64,000 nucleotides of DNA, taken from positions 1-64,000 of the forward strand of contig CANKVU010000012.1 of NCBI GenBank assembly GCA_947487205.1, written 5' to 3'. Within the stretch, counting starts at the first letter, position 1; each line of letters opens with the position of its first letter. Made by a program: the position numbers and the translations under genes. Positions 17,485 to 25,471 of the stretch are shown piece by piece. The notes under the pieces were generated by a model. It was given only the letters and a program-made list of their open reading frames with translations, was not told the origin of the DNA and searched no databases. The DNA comes from an uncultured Paracoccaceae bacterium. Lineage in GTDB: Bacteria > Pseudomonadota > Alphaproteobacteria > Rhodobacterales > Rhodobacteraceae.

Positions 17485-19276
17485 CGTTGAAGACCAGTCC
17501 GAAGGCCGGCGTCCCTCCGAGCTTCAGGAGATCGCGCGCCCGGAGGAGGTCCGCGTCCTCGGTTCGCCCCTCGCGCGCGACAAGAACGGTGCGGTCCGCG
17601 ATCAGGGCGACCCGGGTCGCGACTGCCGAGCCCAAAAGCGGCGGCGTGTCGAACAGGATCAGATCGTAACGCGCGCGCAGCGCTTCGAGGCCGGACGACC
17701 CGGTGCGGCCGCGCGAAAGCAGGAGGGGCACGCCCGGGAGGGCGGCCGGCCGGAGGAGGTCGGGCCCGCCCGCCGGTCCGATCGTCTCGATCGCCGATTC
17801 CGCCGCTTGCGCATCGAGGGAGAGCGCCTCGAACCCCGCCGCCGACCGTGACGCCCCGAGAAGCCCGTCGCTTTCGAGGCGCGTATCGAGATCCACGAGA
17901 AGGACATCGTTGCCCTCTTGCGCCGCCGAGAGTGCCAAGGCGAGCGCCAGCAGGCTGCGCCCCTCCCGCGGGGCGGCCGAGGCGATGCAGATCGACGTGC
18001 AGGCCCGCCCCGAGACGGGGGCGACGAGCGCGGTCAGGAGGGCGCGCATGGCCTCGGCCTCCCGCGCCGCAGGGCCCCGATCGGAGAGCAGCAGGTCGAG
18101 GGCCTCGGCGGAGGCGGCATCGCGACGCGGTATCCTCGGTATTCGGCCAAGCTCGGCGAGGCCGCTGATGGCCTCGGCTTCCTCGCCGTCCCGCAGCCGC
18201 CGGTCGAGCGATTCCCGCAGGAGCATGGCGACGATCGCAATCGCGACCGATCCGACGAACGCCCCGGCCAGCGCCGTCATCTTGCGCGGAGCGGTGGGCT
18301 CGTCCGGCACCACCGCCTGACCCAGCTGGCGCGCATTGGCGCGGATGAGATCGCGCTGGACGTAGAGGTCGTTCAACTGCTCGGTGAAGAGGTCGTGCCG
18401 ATCGCGCATCATCGCAAGTTGACGTTCGAGGGTCAGGCTCTGCAGTTCGGCCGCCGTCGCAGAGCGCAGCCGCGCGTCCGCTTCGGAGACCTCATCTTCG
18501 AGTTCCGCGATCTCGAGCGCGCTCGCATCGCTGCGGCGGGCCGCGCCGAGCCGTTCGGTCGCCTGCTGCATGCGGGACAAGAGGCGCTCCTTCAGCTTGT
18601 AGGTGTCGAGCTCGTTCTCCCGGTCGAAGGCCACGGCGGAGGCCTCCGCGGTTTCCAGAGCCTCGGCCAGTTCGCCCACGCGCTCTTCCATGATCCCCGC
18701 AGACCAGTCGAGCTCGGCAAGCTGCGTCTCCTGGGATCGGTCGATATAGGTGCCGGCAATGCCGTTGGCGATGCGTGCCGCCCGGTCGGGATCGCTGTCG
18801 ACGACGCGCACCTCGAGCGCCAAGCTCTGACCGTGGAGGGAGACGCTGTACATCTCGAGCAGTTCCGAGGTGGCGGCGTCGATCTTCCCGGCCGGGGTTG
18901 CGGTCGCGACCGCGTCGCCGGCGCGCGATGTCGCGTCGAGATCCGCTGCGAGGCCCAGCCGCTCGACTACCAGAGTCGCGAAGTCGCGGGACCGGATCAG
19001 ATCCATCTCGGTCATGATCTGGGCCGGCGACAGGGCCTGGCTTCGCAAACGGGACGTTCGCGGATCCATCAGCGTCCCGCCCGGTTCGAGGACCATCATC
19101 GTCCGGGCGGTGTATTCGGGCGTCATCGTCTGCACGACCAGGAAGGTCAGGCAGAGTCCCGTCGCGACCACCGCCGCAAGGAGCTGCAGGTTGCGCCGCA
19201 GAAGTCCGCCGATTTCCGCCGCGCCGTACCGCGCGCGGTAGGACAGGATGTCGCCGGCGGCCTCGATCCCGTCCAT
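17477..19276 (-). CDS. Wzc/BY-kinase-like polysaccharide co-polymerase with degenerate Walker A
   Basis: A 599-residue protein: a Wzz domain (membrane helix near residues 30-50, long coiled coil near 190-310, second helix near 330-350 after PDEPTAPRK) and a C-terminal MinD/BY-kinase-like domain. The Walker A reads ASAAPREGRSL, with Arg440 in place of the invariant Lys. Walker A' is VLLVDLDTRL and Walker B is LILFDTPPL. There is no C-terminal tyrosine cluster; the protein ends FGLVFNDG. It probably sets chain length but may not be an active kinase. The paralogue at 25472 is intact. The chosen ATG lies one base after the GT4 stop region, with GAGGG 8 bp away. Confidence 0.88.
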   Translation of the reverse strand: MDGIEAAGDILSYRARYGAAEIGGLLRRNLQLLAAVVATGLCLTFLVVQTMTPEYTARTMMVLEPGGTLMDPRTSRLRSQALSPAQIMTEMDLIRSRDFATLVVERLGLAADLDATSRAGDAVATATPAGKIDAATSELLEMYSVSLHGQSLALEVRVVDSDPDRAARIANGIAGTYIDRSQETQLAELDWSAGIMEERVGELAEALETAEASAVAFDRENELDTYKLKERLLSRMQQATERLGAARRSDASALEIAELEDEVSEADARLRSATAAELQSLTLERQLAMMRDRHDLFTEQLNDLYVQRDLIRANARQLGQAVVPDEPTAPRKMTALAGAFVGSVAIAIVAMLLRESLDRRLRDGEEAEAISGLAELGRIPRIPRRDAASAEALDLLLSDRGPAAREAEAMRALLTALVAPVSGRACTSICIASAAPREGRSLLALALALSAAQEGNDVLLVDLDTRLESDGLLGASRSAAGFEALSLDAQAAESAIETIGPAGGPDLLRPAALPGVPLLLSRGRTGSSGLEALRARYDLILFDTPPLLGSAVATRVALIADRTVLVAREGRTEDADLLRARDLLKLGGTPAFGLVFNDG

Positions 19277-19280
19277 CTCC

Positions 19281-20513
19281 TCAGCCCTCGTGCTGCCGCG
19301 CCGCGGTCGTGTCCGATCCGCCGCGGCCGGCCCGTCGATCACGGCGGATCGTCCGGGCGAGGCGGTCGTAGAGATCGCCGATCCCAGTCACGTGCCGGTC
19401 CGTTCCGTACGTGCCGGCGGCGTCGGCGTGAGCGGCCGCCGCGATCCGGGAATGGACCGACGGATCGCGGAGGAGCTGCACCACCGGATCAGCGAAGGCC
19501 TCGGGCGGATCGGGATCGACGAGGAACCCGGTCACGTCATCCTCGATCGCCTCGACATTGCCGCCGTGGCGCGTGGCGACCACGGGCGTGCCGAGATACA
19601 TCGATTCGATCAGCGTTCGGCCGAAGGGTTCGTTCAGGGCCGTCACGAGCTTCACGTCGAGACCCGCGATCCAGGGTTCGATGGGCCGCCGGTAGCCCAT
19701 CAGGTGTATGCGGTCCCCCAAGCCGAGGTCGCCTGCCCGTTTGCGCGCCGCAGCGCCGAGCCCGTTCGGATCGTCGTCATGGACACCGAACAGCAGGCCA
19801 TGCACCGGTCGCTCGGGCATGCGGTCCTGAACGGCGCGCACCGCCTCCACGAAATGGACCGGTCTCTTGCGGGGCTTGAGCGTGCCCAAGTACCCGAGAA
19901 TCGCCGCGTCGGCGGGGAGGCCGAGTTCGCCCCGGATTTCCGCCGCGGCTGCGGCGCGGTCGGGGCGCGGCTCCACGAAGGTGAAAGGGCTGCGCAGGAC
20001 CGTCAGTTTGTGGTCGACCGATCGGATCGGCTGCCGCGGGCGGGAGAAGTGAGACACAGACACGATGTGATCCGCGAAGATCGGGGCGAGCCGGTTGATG
20101 CCAAAGGCATCGGGATCCTGCCTATGGTGCCACAAATGGCGGCAGCCTGTCACGCGAACCGGAAGGGCCCAGTTCGCGTGGATCCGGCCGTCGTTGGTAT
20201 GGACGATGTCGGGACGCAGGCGGCGCAGCGTCCTGATCATCCCCGGCACGGCCTGGGTCGCATAGCCTGCGAGCCCGATATCGCCAGCCTTGGGGCGGCG
20301 GCCGGGCCCGGTGAGGGGCACGTCGTCGAGGACGTCGACCGGCAGGCCGAGGGTGCGTGCGTGTTCGCCCACCGGCCCGAGGGTCGAATGGGTGACGATC
20401 CGGACATCGTGCCGCGCCGGATCGAGCGCGGCGGCGAGCCCCAGCGCAGAAAGGGCGCTGCCGGCAAGAACGGTATCGCCCTCGAAGGGGAACAGGATGC
20501 GGATCGGCGTCAT
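19281..20513 (-). CDS. Glycosyltransferase, GT4 family
   Basis: A 410-residue GT-B protein starting MTPIRILFPFEGDTVLAGS. It has an N-terminal acceptor domain and a C-terminal donor domain with GYLGTLKPRKRPVHFVEA and the EPFGRTLIESMYLGTPVVAT motif, whose E(x7)E pair is typical of GT4. It should add a sugar to the undecaprenyl-linked repeat unit in the cytoplasm. GGGGA lies 9 bp upstream of the ATG. Donor and acceptor are unknown. Between the DegT and Wzc-like genes of the left arm. Confidence 0.88.
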   Translation of the reverse strand: MTPIRILFPFEGDTVLAGSALSALGLAAALDPARHDVRIVTHSTLGPVGEHARTLGLPVDVLDDVPLTGPGRRPKAGDIGLAGYATQAVPGMIRTLRRLRPDIVHTNDGRIHANWALPVRVTGCRHLWHHRQDPDAFGINRLAPIFADHIVSVSHFSRPRQPIRSVDHKLTVLRSPFTFVEPRPDRAAAAAEIRGELGLPADAAILGYLGTLKPRKRPVHFVEAVRAVQDRMPERPVHGLLFGVHDDDPNGLGAAARKRAGDLGLGDRIHLMGYRRPIEPWIAGLDVKLVTALNEPFGRTLIESMYLGTPVVATRHGGNVEAIEDDVTGFLVDPDPPEAFADPVVQLLRDPSVHSRIAAAAHADAAGTYGTDRHVTGIGDLYDRLARTIRRDRRAGRGGSDTTAARQHEG

Positions 20514-20580
20514 CGGTCGAGTTCCCCCAGGCCCATGCATGGTGCCGAGCCAAGGTCGCCGCGTGCGGGCGCCATGCCGG

Positions 20581-21774
20581 TCACGCGTGGTGACGCGCAC
20601 GCGGCGCGGTCCGGGCCGTGGCGGCGGTGACGACGGACCGGGTGCAGTCGGCGACTTCGGCGATGCGCTCCGGGCTCCAGCAAGGATCGACGAGAAAGGC
20701 GATACTGGTCTCCCCCAGTTCACGGGCAACGGGTAGGGGGTGGTCGGGAGCGACGCCGGCGCGTCGGAACGTCTCTTCCCGGTAGATCTCGGGGCAACTT
20801 CCCGAGAAGGCGGGGAAGCCGGCGGCGCAGATCTCGGCCACGATCCGGTCGCGCGACCATCCGGCCGCCAGCGTTTCGGGGCGGACGAAGGCGTAGAAAC
20901 GGTAGAAAGCGTGAACAATGCCCTCGCGCGGCATCGGGGCCCTTAGGGCGGGGCAATCTGCGAGTGCCTCGGCCAGGATTCGGGCATTGACGGTCCGGTG
21001 GTCCCGCCACGCGTCGAGCCGGCCAAGCTGGACCCGGCCGATCGCCGCCAGTGGACCCGGCAGGCGCAGGTTCGTCCCCGGCCCCGCGCCATGCAGCCAC
21101 CGGAATCCCGGAGGATGGTCGTTGGAGGCGACCGCGGCGGGATCCTTGCCATGGTCCTTGAAGCTCCAGGCGCGGGACCACAGCGCATCGTCACCGGTCA
21201 GCAGCATCCCGCCCTCGCCGCCGGTGCTTATGATCTTGTCCTGGCAGAACGAGAAGGAGCCGAAACAGCCCATGGTGCCGACATGGCGGCCGTCGATCAT
21301 CGCACCGTGGGCCTGGGCGCAATCCTCGATCACCCACAGGTCGTGAAGCCGGGCAAGGTCCAGGATCTCGTCCAGTTCACATGGCCATCCCGCCAAGTGC
21401 ACGGCCAGAATGCCGCGAGTCCGCGGCCCGATCAGCGGTGCGATGGTCACGGCCGAGATGTTCTGGCTGTCGGGGTCCACGTCGGCGAAGACGGGAACCC
21501 CACCCGCCAGCAGCACCGCACTCGCCGACACGACGAAGCTCCGCGGGGTCACGATGACCTCGTCCCCGGGTGCCAGGTCGAGCACGCGCAGGGCGGTGTC
21601 GAGCGTGACCGATCCGTTGGCCATCGCGATGGCGTGGGGCGCACCGGTATAGGCGCTGTACTCCGCCTCGAAGGCCGCGACATCTGGGCCGGTCCAGGCA
21701 TTGACCTTGCCGGAGCGGAGCACAGCGGCGACGGCGTCGATCTGCTCCTGGTCGAAGACGGGCCATCCGGACAT
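20581..21774 (-). CDS. DegT/DnrJ/EryC1 PLP-dependent sugar aminotransferase
   Basis: A 397-residue aminotransferase. The PLP lysine is Lys180 in SFCQDKIISTGGEGG, with the upstream VIEDCAQAHGA motif and a perosamine-synthase-like N-terminus (GKVNAWTGPDVAAFE). Unlike the RfbH-like protein at 40305, it keeps the lysine, so it should transaminate a 4-keto (or 3-keto) nucleotide sugar. Its neighbours, a PIG-L deacetylase and a sugar N-formyltransferase, suggest the amine becomes N-formylated. The CapD-type dehydratase at 32804 could supply the keto sugar. Confidence 0.9.
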   Translation of the reverse strand: MSGWPVFDQEQIDAVAAVLRSGKVNAWTGPDVAAFEAEYSAYTGAPHAIAMANGSVTLDTALRVLDLAPGDEVIVTPRSFVVSASAVLLAGGVPVFADVDPDSQNISAVTIAPLIGPRTRGILAVHLAGWPCELDEILDLARLHDLWVIEDCAQAHGAMIDGRHVGTMGCFGSFSFCQDKIISTGGEGGMLLTGDDALWSRAWSFKDHGKDPAAVASNDHPPGFRWLHGAGPGTNLRLPGPLAAIGRVQLGRLDAWRDHRTVNARILAEALADCPALRAPMPREGIVHAFYRFYAFVRPETLAAGWSRDRIVAEICAAGFPAFSGSCPEIYREETFRRAGVAPDHPLPVARELGETSIAFLVDPCWSPERIAEVADCTRSVVTAATARTAPRARHHA

Positions 21775-21795
21775 GGAAATCTCCTCTCGGTCAGG

Positions 21796-22491
21796 TCAGA
21801 CGACGGCGCGGACGAGGACGAAGCCCTCGGCCGCGGGGCGGTGGATGGTGCCGCCACGCAGGGTGGCGAGAGCCTTCAGCGTTTCGACCGAGCGCTCGTG
21901 CGGCGCAGGGCGGACCTGGCTGGCAAAGAGGCGGAAGGCCGCGAGTTTTACCTCCAGCGTGGCGGAGATGTCGATGAAGAGATTCGGGGCGAAGGCGGGC
22001 GTTAGGTAGGGCGCGTTCCAGTTCGTCTCCGACAGGGTCTCGTACGCGGCGACCAGGGGGGGGTAAGCGGCCTGGTGGGGGCGGCTGGCCACGAGCGTGG
22101 AGAGGAAGCTCAACTGGTGGTCGAGATGGATATCGCCCGGGTGGGGCGCCAGGACGAGGCCGGGGGCGAGATCGCTTACCAGCGCCCCGAGGCCTGCATT
22201 CAGTGCCCCATGGGGATGATCGGACAATTCCGCCGCGGGGAAGTCGAGCCAATGCGTCTCGGTAACGCCCAGATGGGCATGCGCCGCGGCCGCCTCGGCC
22301 CGGACGGTGCGGATCTGATCCTCGGAAAAACGTGGCGCGCGACCGCTCGTGACGACCGCCACGTGGACCGGACGCCCTTCGGCTGCGAATCGTGCAATCG
22401 TGCCGCCGGCGCCCAACACCTCGTCATCGGGGTGGGGCGCGACCACGAGGATCGGACGGTCCGGCTCGCGGGACAGGAGCGGGGGAATCAT
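21796..22491 (-). CDS. PIG-L family deacetylase
   Basis: A 231-residue LmbE/PIG-L protein with the zinc motif APHPDDE (His20, Asp22, Asp23) and the second motif HPGDIHLDHQ. The family removes N-acetyl groups from amino sugars in many pathways. Start codon overlaps the formyltransferase stop as ATGA, so the two are tightly coupled. A role in exposing an amine for formylation, or trimming the polymer precursor, is inferred from context only. Confidence 0.88.
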   Translation of the reverse strand: MIPPLLSREPDRPILVVAPHPDDEVLGAGGTIARFAAEGRPVHVAVVTSGRAPRFSEDQIRTVRAEAAAAHAHLGVTETHWLDFPAAELSDHPHGALNAGLGALVSDLAPGLVLAPHPGDIHLDHQLSFLSTLVASRPHQAAYPPLVAAYETLSETNWNAPYLTPAFAPNLFIDISATLEVKLAAFRLFASQVRPAPHERSVETLKALATLRGGTIHRPAAEGFVLVRAVV

Positions 22492-23417
22492 CGCTGCGGA
22501 TCTCCGAGCTTCGAATGGAGGGTGGGAGGGGTCGCGACCCCCGACCAATTCAGGATGTCGAGGCATCGCCCATCGCCGCAGGCCACGGTGAAAAGGCCGT
22601 CGGCGACGGCTTGAACCTGCCCCGGAATGCCGATGTAATAGCCGTCCCGCGGCGTGTGTCGGACCGCGGTCACGATGATTCGCGTGCCGTCGGGACCATG
22701 GGTGAATGCCCCCGGATATGGCGGACCAACCGCCCGGATCAGCCGGTGGATGGCGGCAGCCGGGGCGGTCCAGTCGATCCGCCCGTCCTCGGGGCGCCGA
22801 CGGGCACAAACGGTTGCGGTGGCATCGTCCTGAGGCAGAGACGGCACGTCTCCGTCCGCGATCCGTCGCAGGAGCCCGGGCAGCATCTCGCAAAGGGCGC
22901 TGACCTGCAGATCGTAGAGGTCGCGCGCGGTGACCGTATCGGGATCGACCGGAAACTTGGCTTGCGCGGCGATCGGGCCGGTGTCCGCCCCCTCGCCGAG
23001 CCAGAAAAGGGACGCCCCGGCCTCGGCCTCGCCCAAAAGAATGGCCCATGGGATCACCCCGCGCCCGCGCAAACGGGGCAGGGCGGAGGGATGGAACCCC
23101 AGGCATCCGATTTGGGGCAGGGCCCGGAATTCAGGCCCGCAAAGCTGAGACCACCCGATCACCAGGACCAGGTCGGGTGCAGTGGTGGCAATGGCGGCCA
23201 GCGTCTCGGCATCCTCGGACCGGGCCGTGTAGTGGATCGGGATGCCGTATTGTGTGGCCAGAGGCGTCAGATCGGCGAAATCCGAGTGACGGCGGCAAAG
23301 GTCGGCTGGCAGCGTTACGACGAGGCGCGGCGGCAATCCCGCGTCGCAGAGCGCTGCGAGCGCCGCCCGCGACCCTTCCACTGCGCCCACGAAGACGGTC
23401 GCGAGCCGGGCCGTCAT
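22488..23417 (-). CDS. Sugar N-formyltransferase (Fmt-fold)
   Basis: A 309-residue protein with the formyltransferase fold. The loop GFHPSALPRLRGRGVIPWAI holds the catalytic His and ADTGPI holds the catalytic Asp region, followed by a C-terminal OB-like domain with the RAVGPPYPGAF pattern. GFHPS-LPRxRGR wording is that of nucleotide-sugar N-formyltransferases (VioF/QdtF type) and ArnA rather than of methionyl-tRNA formyltransferase. It uses N10-formyl-tetrahydrofolate to formylate a 4-amino sugar. Coupled by 4-bp overlaps on both sides. Confidence 0.82.
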   Translation of the reverse strand: MTARLATVFVGAVEGSRAALAALCDAGLPPRLVVTLPADLCRRHSDFADLTPLATQYGIPIHYTARSEDAETLAAIATTAPDLVLVIGWSQLCGPEFRALPQIGCLGFHPSALPRLRGRGVIPWAILLGEAEAGASLFWLGEGADTGPIAAQAKFPVDPDTVTARDLYDLQVSALCEMLPGLLRRIADGDVPSLPQDDATATVCARRRPEDGRIDWTAPAAAIHRLIRAVGPPYPGAFTHGPDGTRIIVTAVRHTPRDGYYIGIPGQVQAVADGLFTVACGDGRCLDILNWSGVATPPTLHSKLGDPQR

Positions 23418-24028
23418 GCCAAGGCTCCGTCAGCGGGAAGCGCGTTGCGACGCCAGCGGCTGGCACGTTCGATACGATCCGGCCGCCGCCGTTCCCCTAG
23501 GATGGCCACGGCGACCGTCTCCGCTAGGATGCGGAGGTCGAGCGCGGCGGATCGATGGGCGATGTACCACAGATCGAGGTCCAGCTTCTCGGTGTCGGAA
23601 AGGGCGGTATTACCGCTGACCTGGGCCCATCCCGTCAAGCCGGGGCGGACCGTATTGCGCAACCGCCCCGCGGCGCCGAACCCCATGATGGTCTCCGGCA
23701 AAAGCGGGCGCGGCCCGACGAGTGCCATCCGCCCAGAGAGGATCTCAACGAGTTGCGGTACCTCGTCCAGACGAAGGCGCCGAAGCAATGCGGTCGCGGA
23801 TGTCTGCCGGGCGGCATCCGGCAAGAGTAGCCCCTCGGCGTCACGCTCGTCCGACATGGTGCGCAGCTTGCGAATGGTGAACGGCGTCCCGTGGCGGCCC
23901 GCCCTTACCTGGGAAAACAGGATCGGCCGGCCCAGCGTCGCGTGCACGACAAGACAGGCCAACGCAAAGAAAGGCAGCGCGAGGAGTCCCCCCGCCAGAC
24001 ACAGGATGGCTTCGAGACTCCTGCTCAT
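23414..24028 (-). CDS. Initiating sugar-phosphate transferase (PglC-like)
   Basis: A 204-residue protein of the bacterial sugar transferase family in the short, one-helix PglC form. It has a single N-terminal re-entrant helix, then FSQVRAGRHGTPFTIRKLRTM, LRRLRLDEVPQLVEIL with the Asp-Glu pair, and LVGPRPLLPE near the middle, with LRPGLTGWAQV-like TVRPGLTGWAQVSG. It transfers a phospho-sugar (often a bacillosamine/QuiNAc-type UDP sugar) to undecaprenyl phosphate and so begins each repeat unit. First gene of the left arm. Confidence 0.92.
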   Translation of the reverse strand: MSRSLEAILCLAGGLLALPFFALACLVVHATLGRPILFSQVRAGRHGTPFTIRKLRTMSDERDAEGLLLPDAARQTSATALLRRLRLDEVPQLVEILSGRMALVGPRPLLPETIMGFGAAGRLRNTVRPGLTGWAQVSGNTALSDTEKLDLDLWYIAHRSAALDLRILAETVAVAILGERRRPDRIERASRWRRNALPADGALA

Positions 24029-24254
24029 TTTCCGAAAAGTCCGCTTTCAATCATCAGATGAATTAATTCTGAAAAAGATTCGCCGTATTACCCATGGTTG
24101 TTTCCCGCTGGCGAACGATGCGGTGGTCATTCCAGGCGATGTTCCCGCCCATCCATGTATCTCTATCCGAACAGTGCCACGATTCAATGCATGACGCTAC
24201 GTGGCTTTTTTTGTATCTTGCCGCCGTCTGTTTAATTGGGCAACGTTTCCGAAA
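24029..24254. promoter_or_regulatory. Divergent control region of the polysaccharide locus
   Basis: This 226-bp gap separates the two arms and is clearly more A/T-rich than its surroundings. Both start codons are preceded by nearly the same sequence, TTTTCGGAAAATG for the left gene and GTTTCCGAAAATG for the right gene, so the region ends in an inverted pair. Neither start has a strong Shine-Dalgarno. Divergent promoters must lie here; I could not fix -35/-10 boxes with confidence. Confidence 0.55.
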
Positions 24255-25427
24255 ATGCATACGATTCATATTATAACCAGCACGAATGTGGGTGGGGCGC
24301 AGATTATGCTGCGGCGCTACCTGGCCGCCTCGGATCAGGGTCCGTGGCGCCATTCCGTCGTCTCCGTATTGCCGGAGGGGTCCTTGGCAGGTCAGATCCG
24401 GGACATGGGAGTCCCGGTGCACTCCCTTGGCCTTACTTCCGCGGCGGGCACAGCAGGGGCGCTGCGTCGACTTCGGAACTATCTGCGCCGGGAAGGCCCG
24501 GACGTGATCCACGGCTGGATGTATCACGGGTGTCTCGCGTCCTGGGCAGGACGCGTGGGGAGGCGTGATCGCCCAGCGCTCGTGTGGGGGATCCACCACT
24601 CTCTCCACGACCCGCGGAACGAGAAACCCGCGACCCGGGGGATGCTCCGCGCGATGGCCGCTCTCTCTCGCGGGGTGGACCTTGTCACCTATTGCTCCAA
24701 CGCCTCGCGGCGTCAGCACGAGGCGATTGGTTTCTCCGGCGACCGGTCCGTCCTGATCCCGAACGGGGTCGATATCGACCTGTTCCGCCCCGATCCCAAT
24801 GCGCGTCCTCGTCTCGCTGCGCTCTGCGATGTGCCGCAGGAGCGAATCCTAGTCGGCAATGTCGCCCGCGCCCACCCGATGAAGGATCACCACGCGATGG
24901 TGCGCGCCGTCGCGCAGCTCGTCGGGCAAGGCCGCGACGTGCAGGCAGTCATCGTGGGCGAGGGTCATGAAGGTGGCGCCGCCGCGCAGGAGGCGTCCCG
25001 GTTGGGCATATCCGACCGCCTGAGCCTTCTGTCGGTACGGGACGACATCCACCGGCTGGTTCCGGGATTGGACGTATTCCTGCTTTCCTCGGCCTGGGGG
25101 GAGGCATTCCCGCTCTCGGTCGCCGAGGCGATGTCGGCGGGCGTGGCATGCGTGGTGACCGATGTCGGCGATTGCGCCGATCTCGTCGGTCCCGCCGGGC
25201 TGGTTGTTCCGCCGGGGGATTCCGAGGCGCAGGCGCGAGCGGTCGAGCGGCTGATCGCCGCAGGTCCCGACGGGCGGGCGGAACTGGGCGCACAGGCACG
25301 CGACCGGGTTCGGGCGCGATTCTCGATGCCGAGATACGTGACGCTTCAGAACGAGGCGTATGAGTGGGCGAGGGCGCCCGACCGGCCGCCGGGATCGATC
25401 CCGGCGCATGCAGCGCCGGGAGAGTAG
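24255..25427 (+). CDS. Glycosyltransferase, GT4 family
   Basis: A 390-residue GT-B protein beginning MHTIHIITSTNVGGAQIMLR (the GGAQ acceptor-loop pattern). It has VGNVARAHPMKDHHAMVRA at the start of the donor domain and SSAWGEAFPLSVAEAMSAG with the GT4 Glu pair. A cytoplasmic enzyme extending the repeat unit; sugar specificity is unknown. First gene of the right arm; no strong ribosome-binding site precedes the ATG at 24255, but conserved sequence starts right there. Confidence 0.88.
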   Translation: MHTIHIITSTNVGGAQIMLRRYLAASDQGPWRHSVVSVLPEGSLAGQIRDMGVPVHSLGLTSAAGTAGALRRLRNYLRREGPDVIHGWMYHGCLASWAGRVGRRDRPALVWGIHHSLHDPRNEKPATRGMLRAMAALSRGVDLVTYCSNASRRQHEAIGFSGDRSVLIPNGVDIDLFRPDPNARPRLAALCDVPQERILVGNVARAHPMKDHHAMVRAVAQLVGQGRDVQAVIVGEGHEGGAAAQEASRLGISDRLSLLSVRDDIHRLVPGLDVFLLSSAWGEAFPLSVAEAMSAGVACVVTDVGDCADLVGPAGLVVPPGDSEAQARAVERLIAAGPDGRAELGAQARDRVRARFSMPRYVTLQNEAYEWARAPDRPPGSIPAHAAPGE

Positions 25428-25471
25428 CGAGGATCTCCGTCGATTTCGGCGGGAATGCGTATGTGGACGAC

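Noticed and set aside
17918-19879. A 653-codon open frame on the plus strand opposite the Wzc-like and GT4 genes
   Set aside because: It crosses two well-supported genes on the other strand, and its composition is Arg/Gly/His-rich with no recognisable domain.
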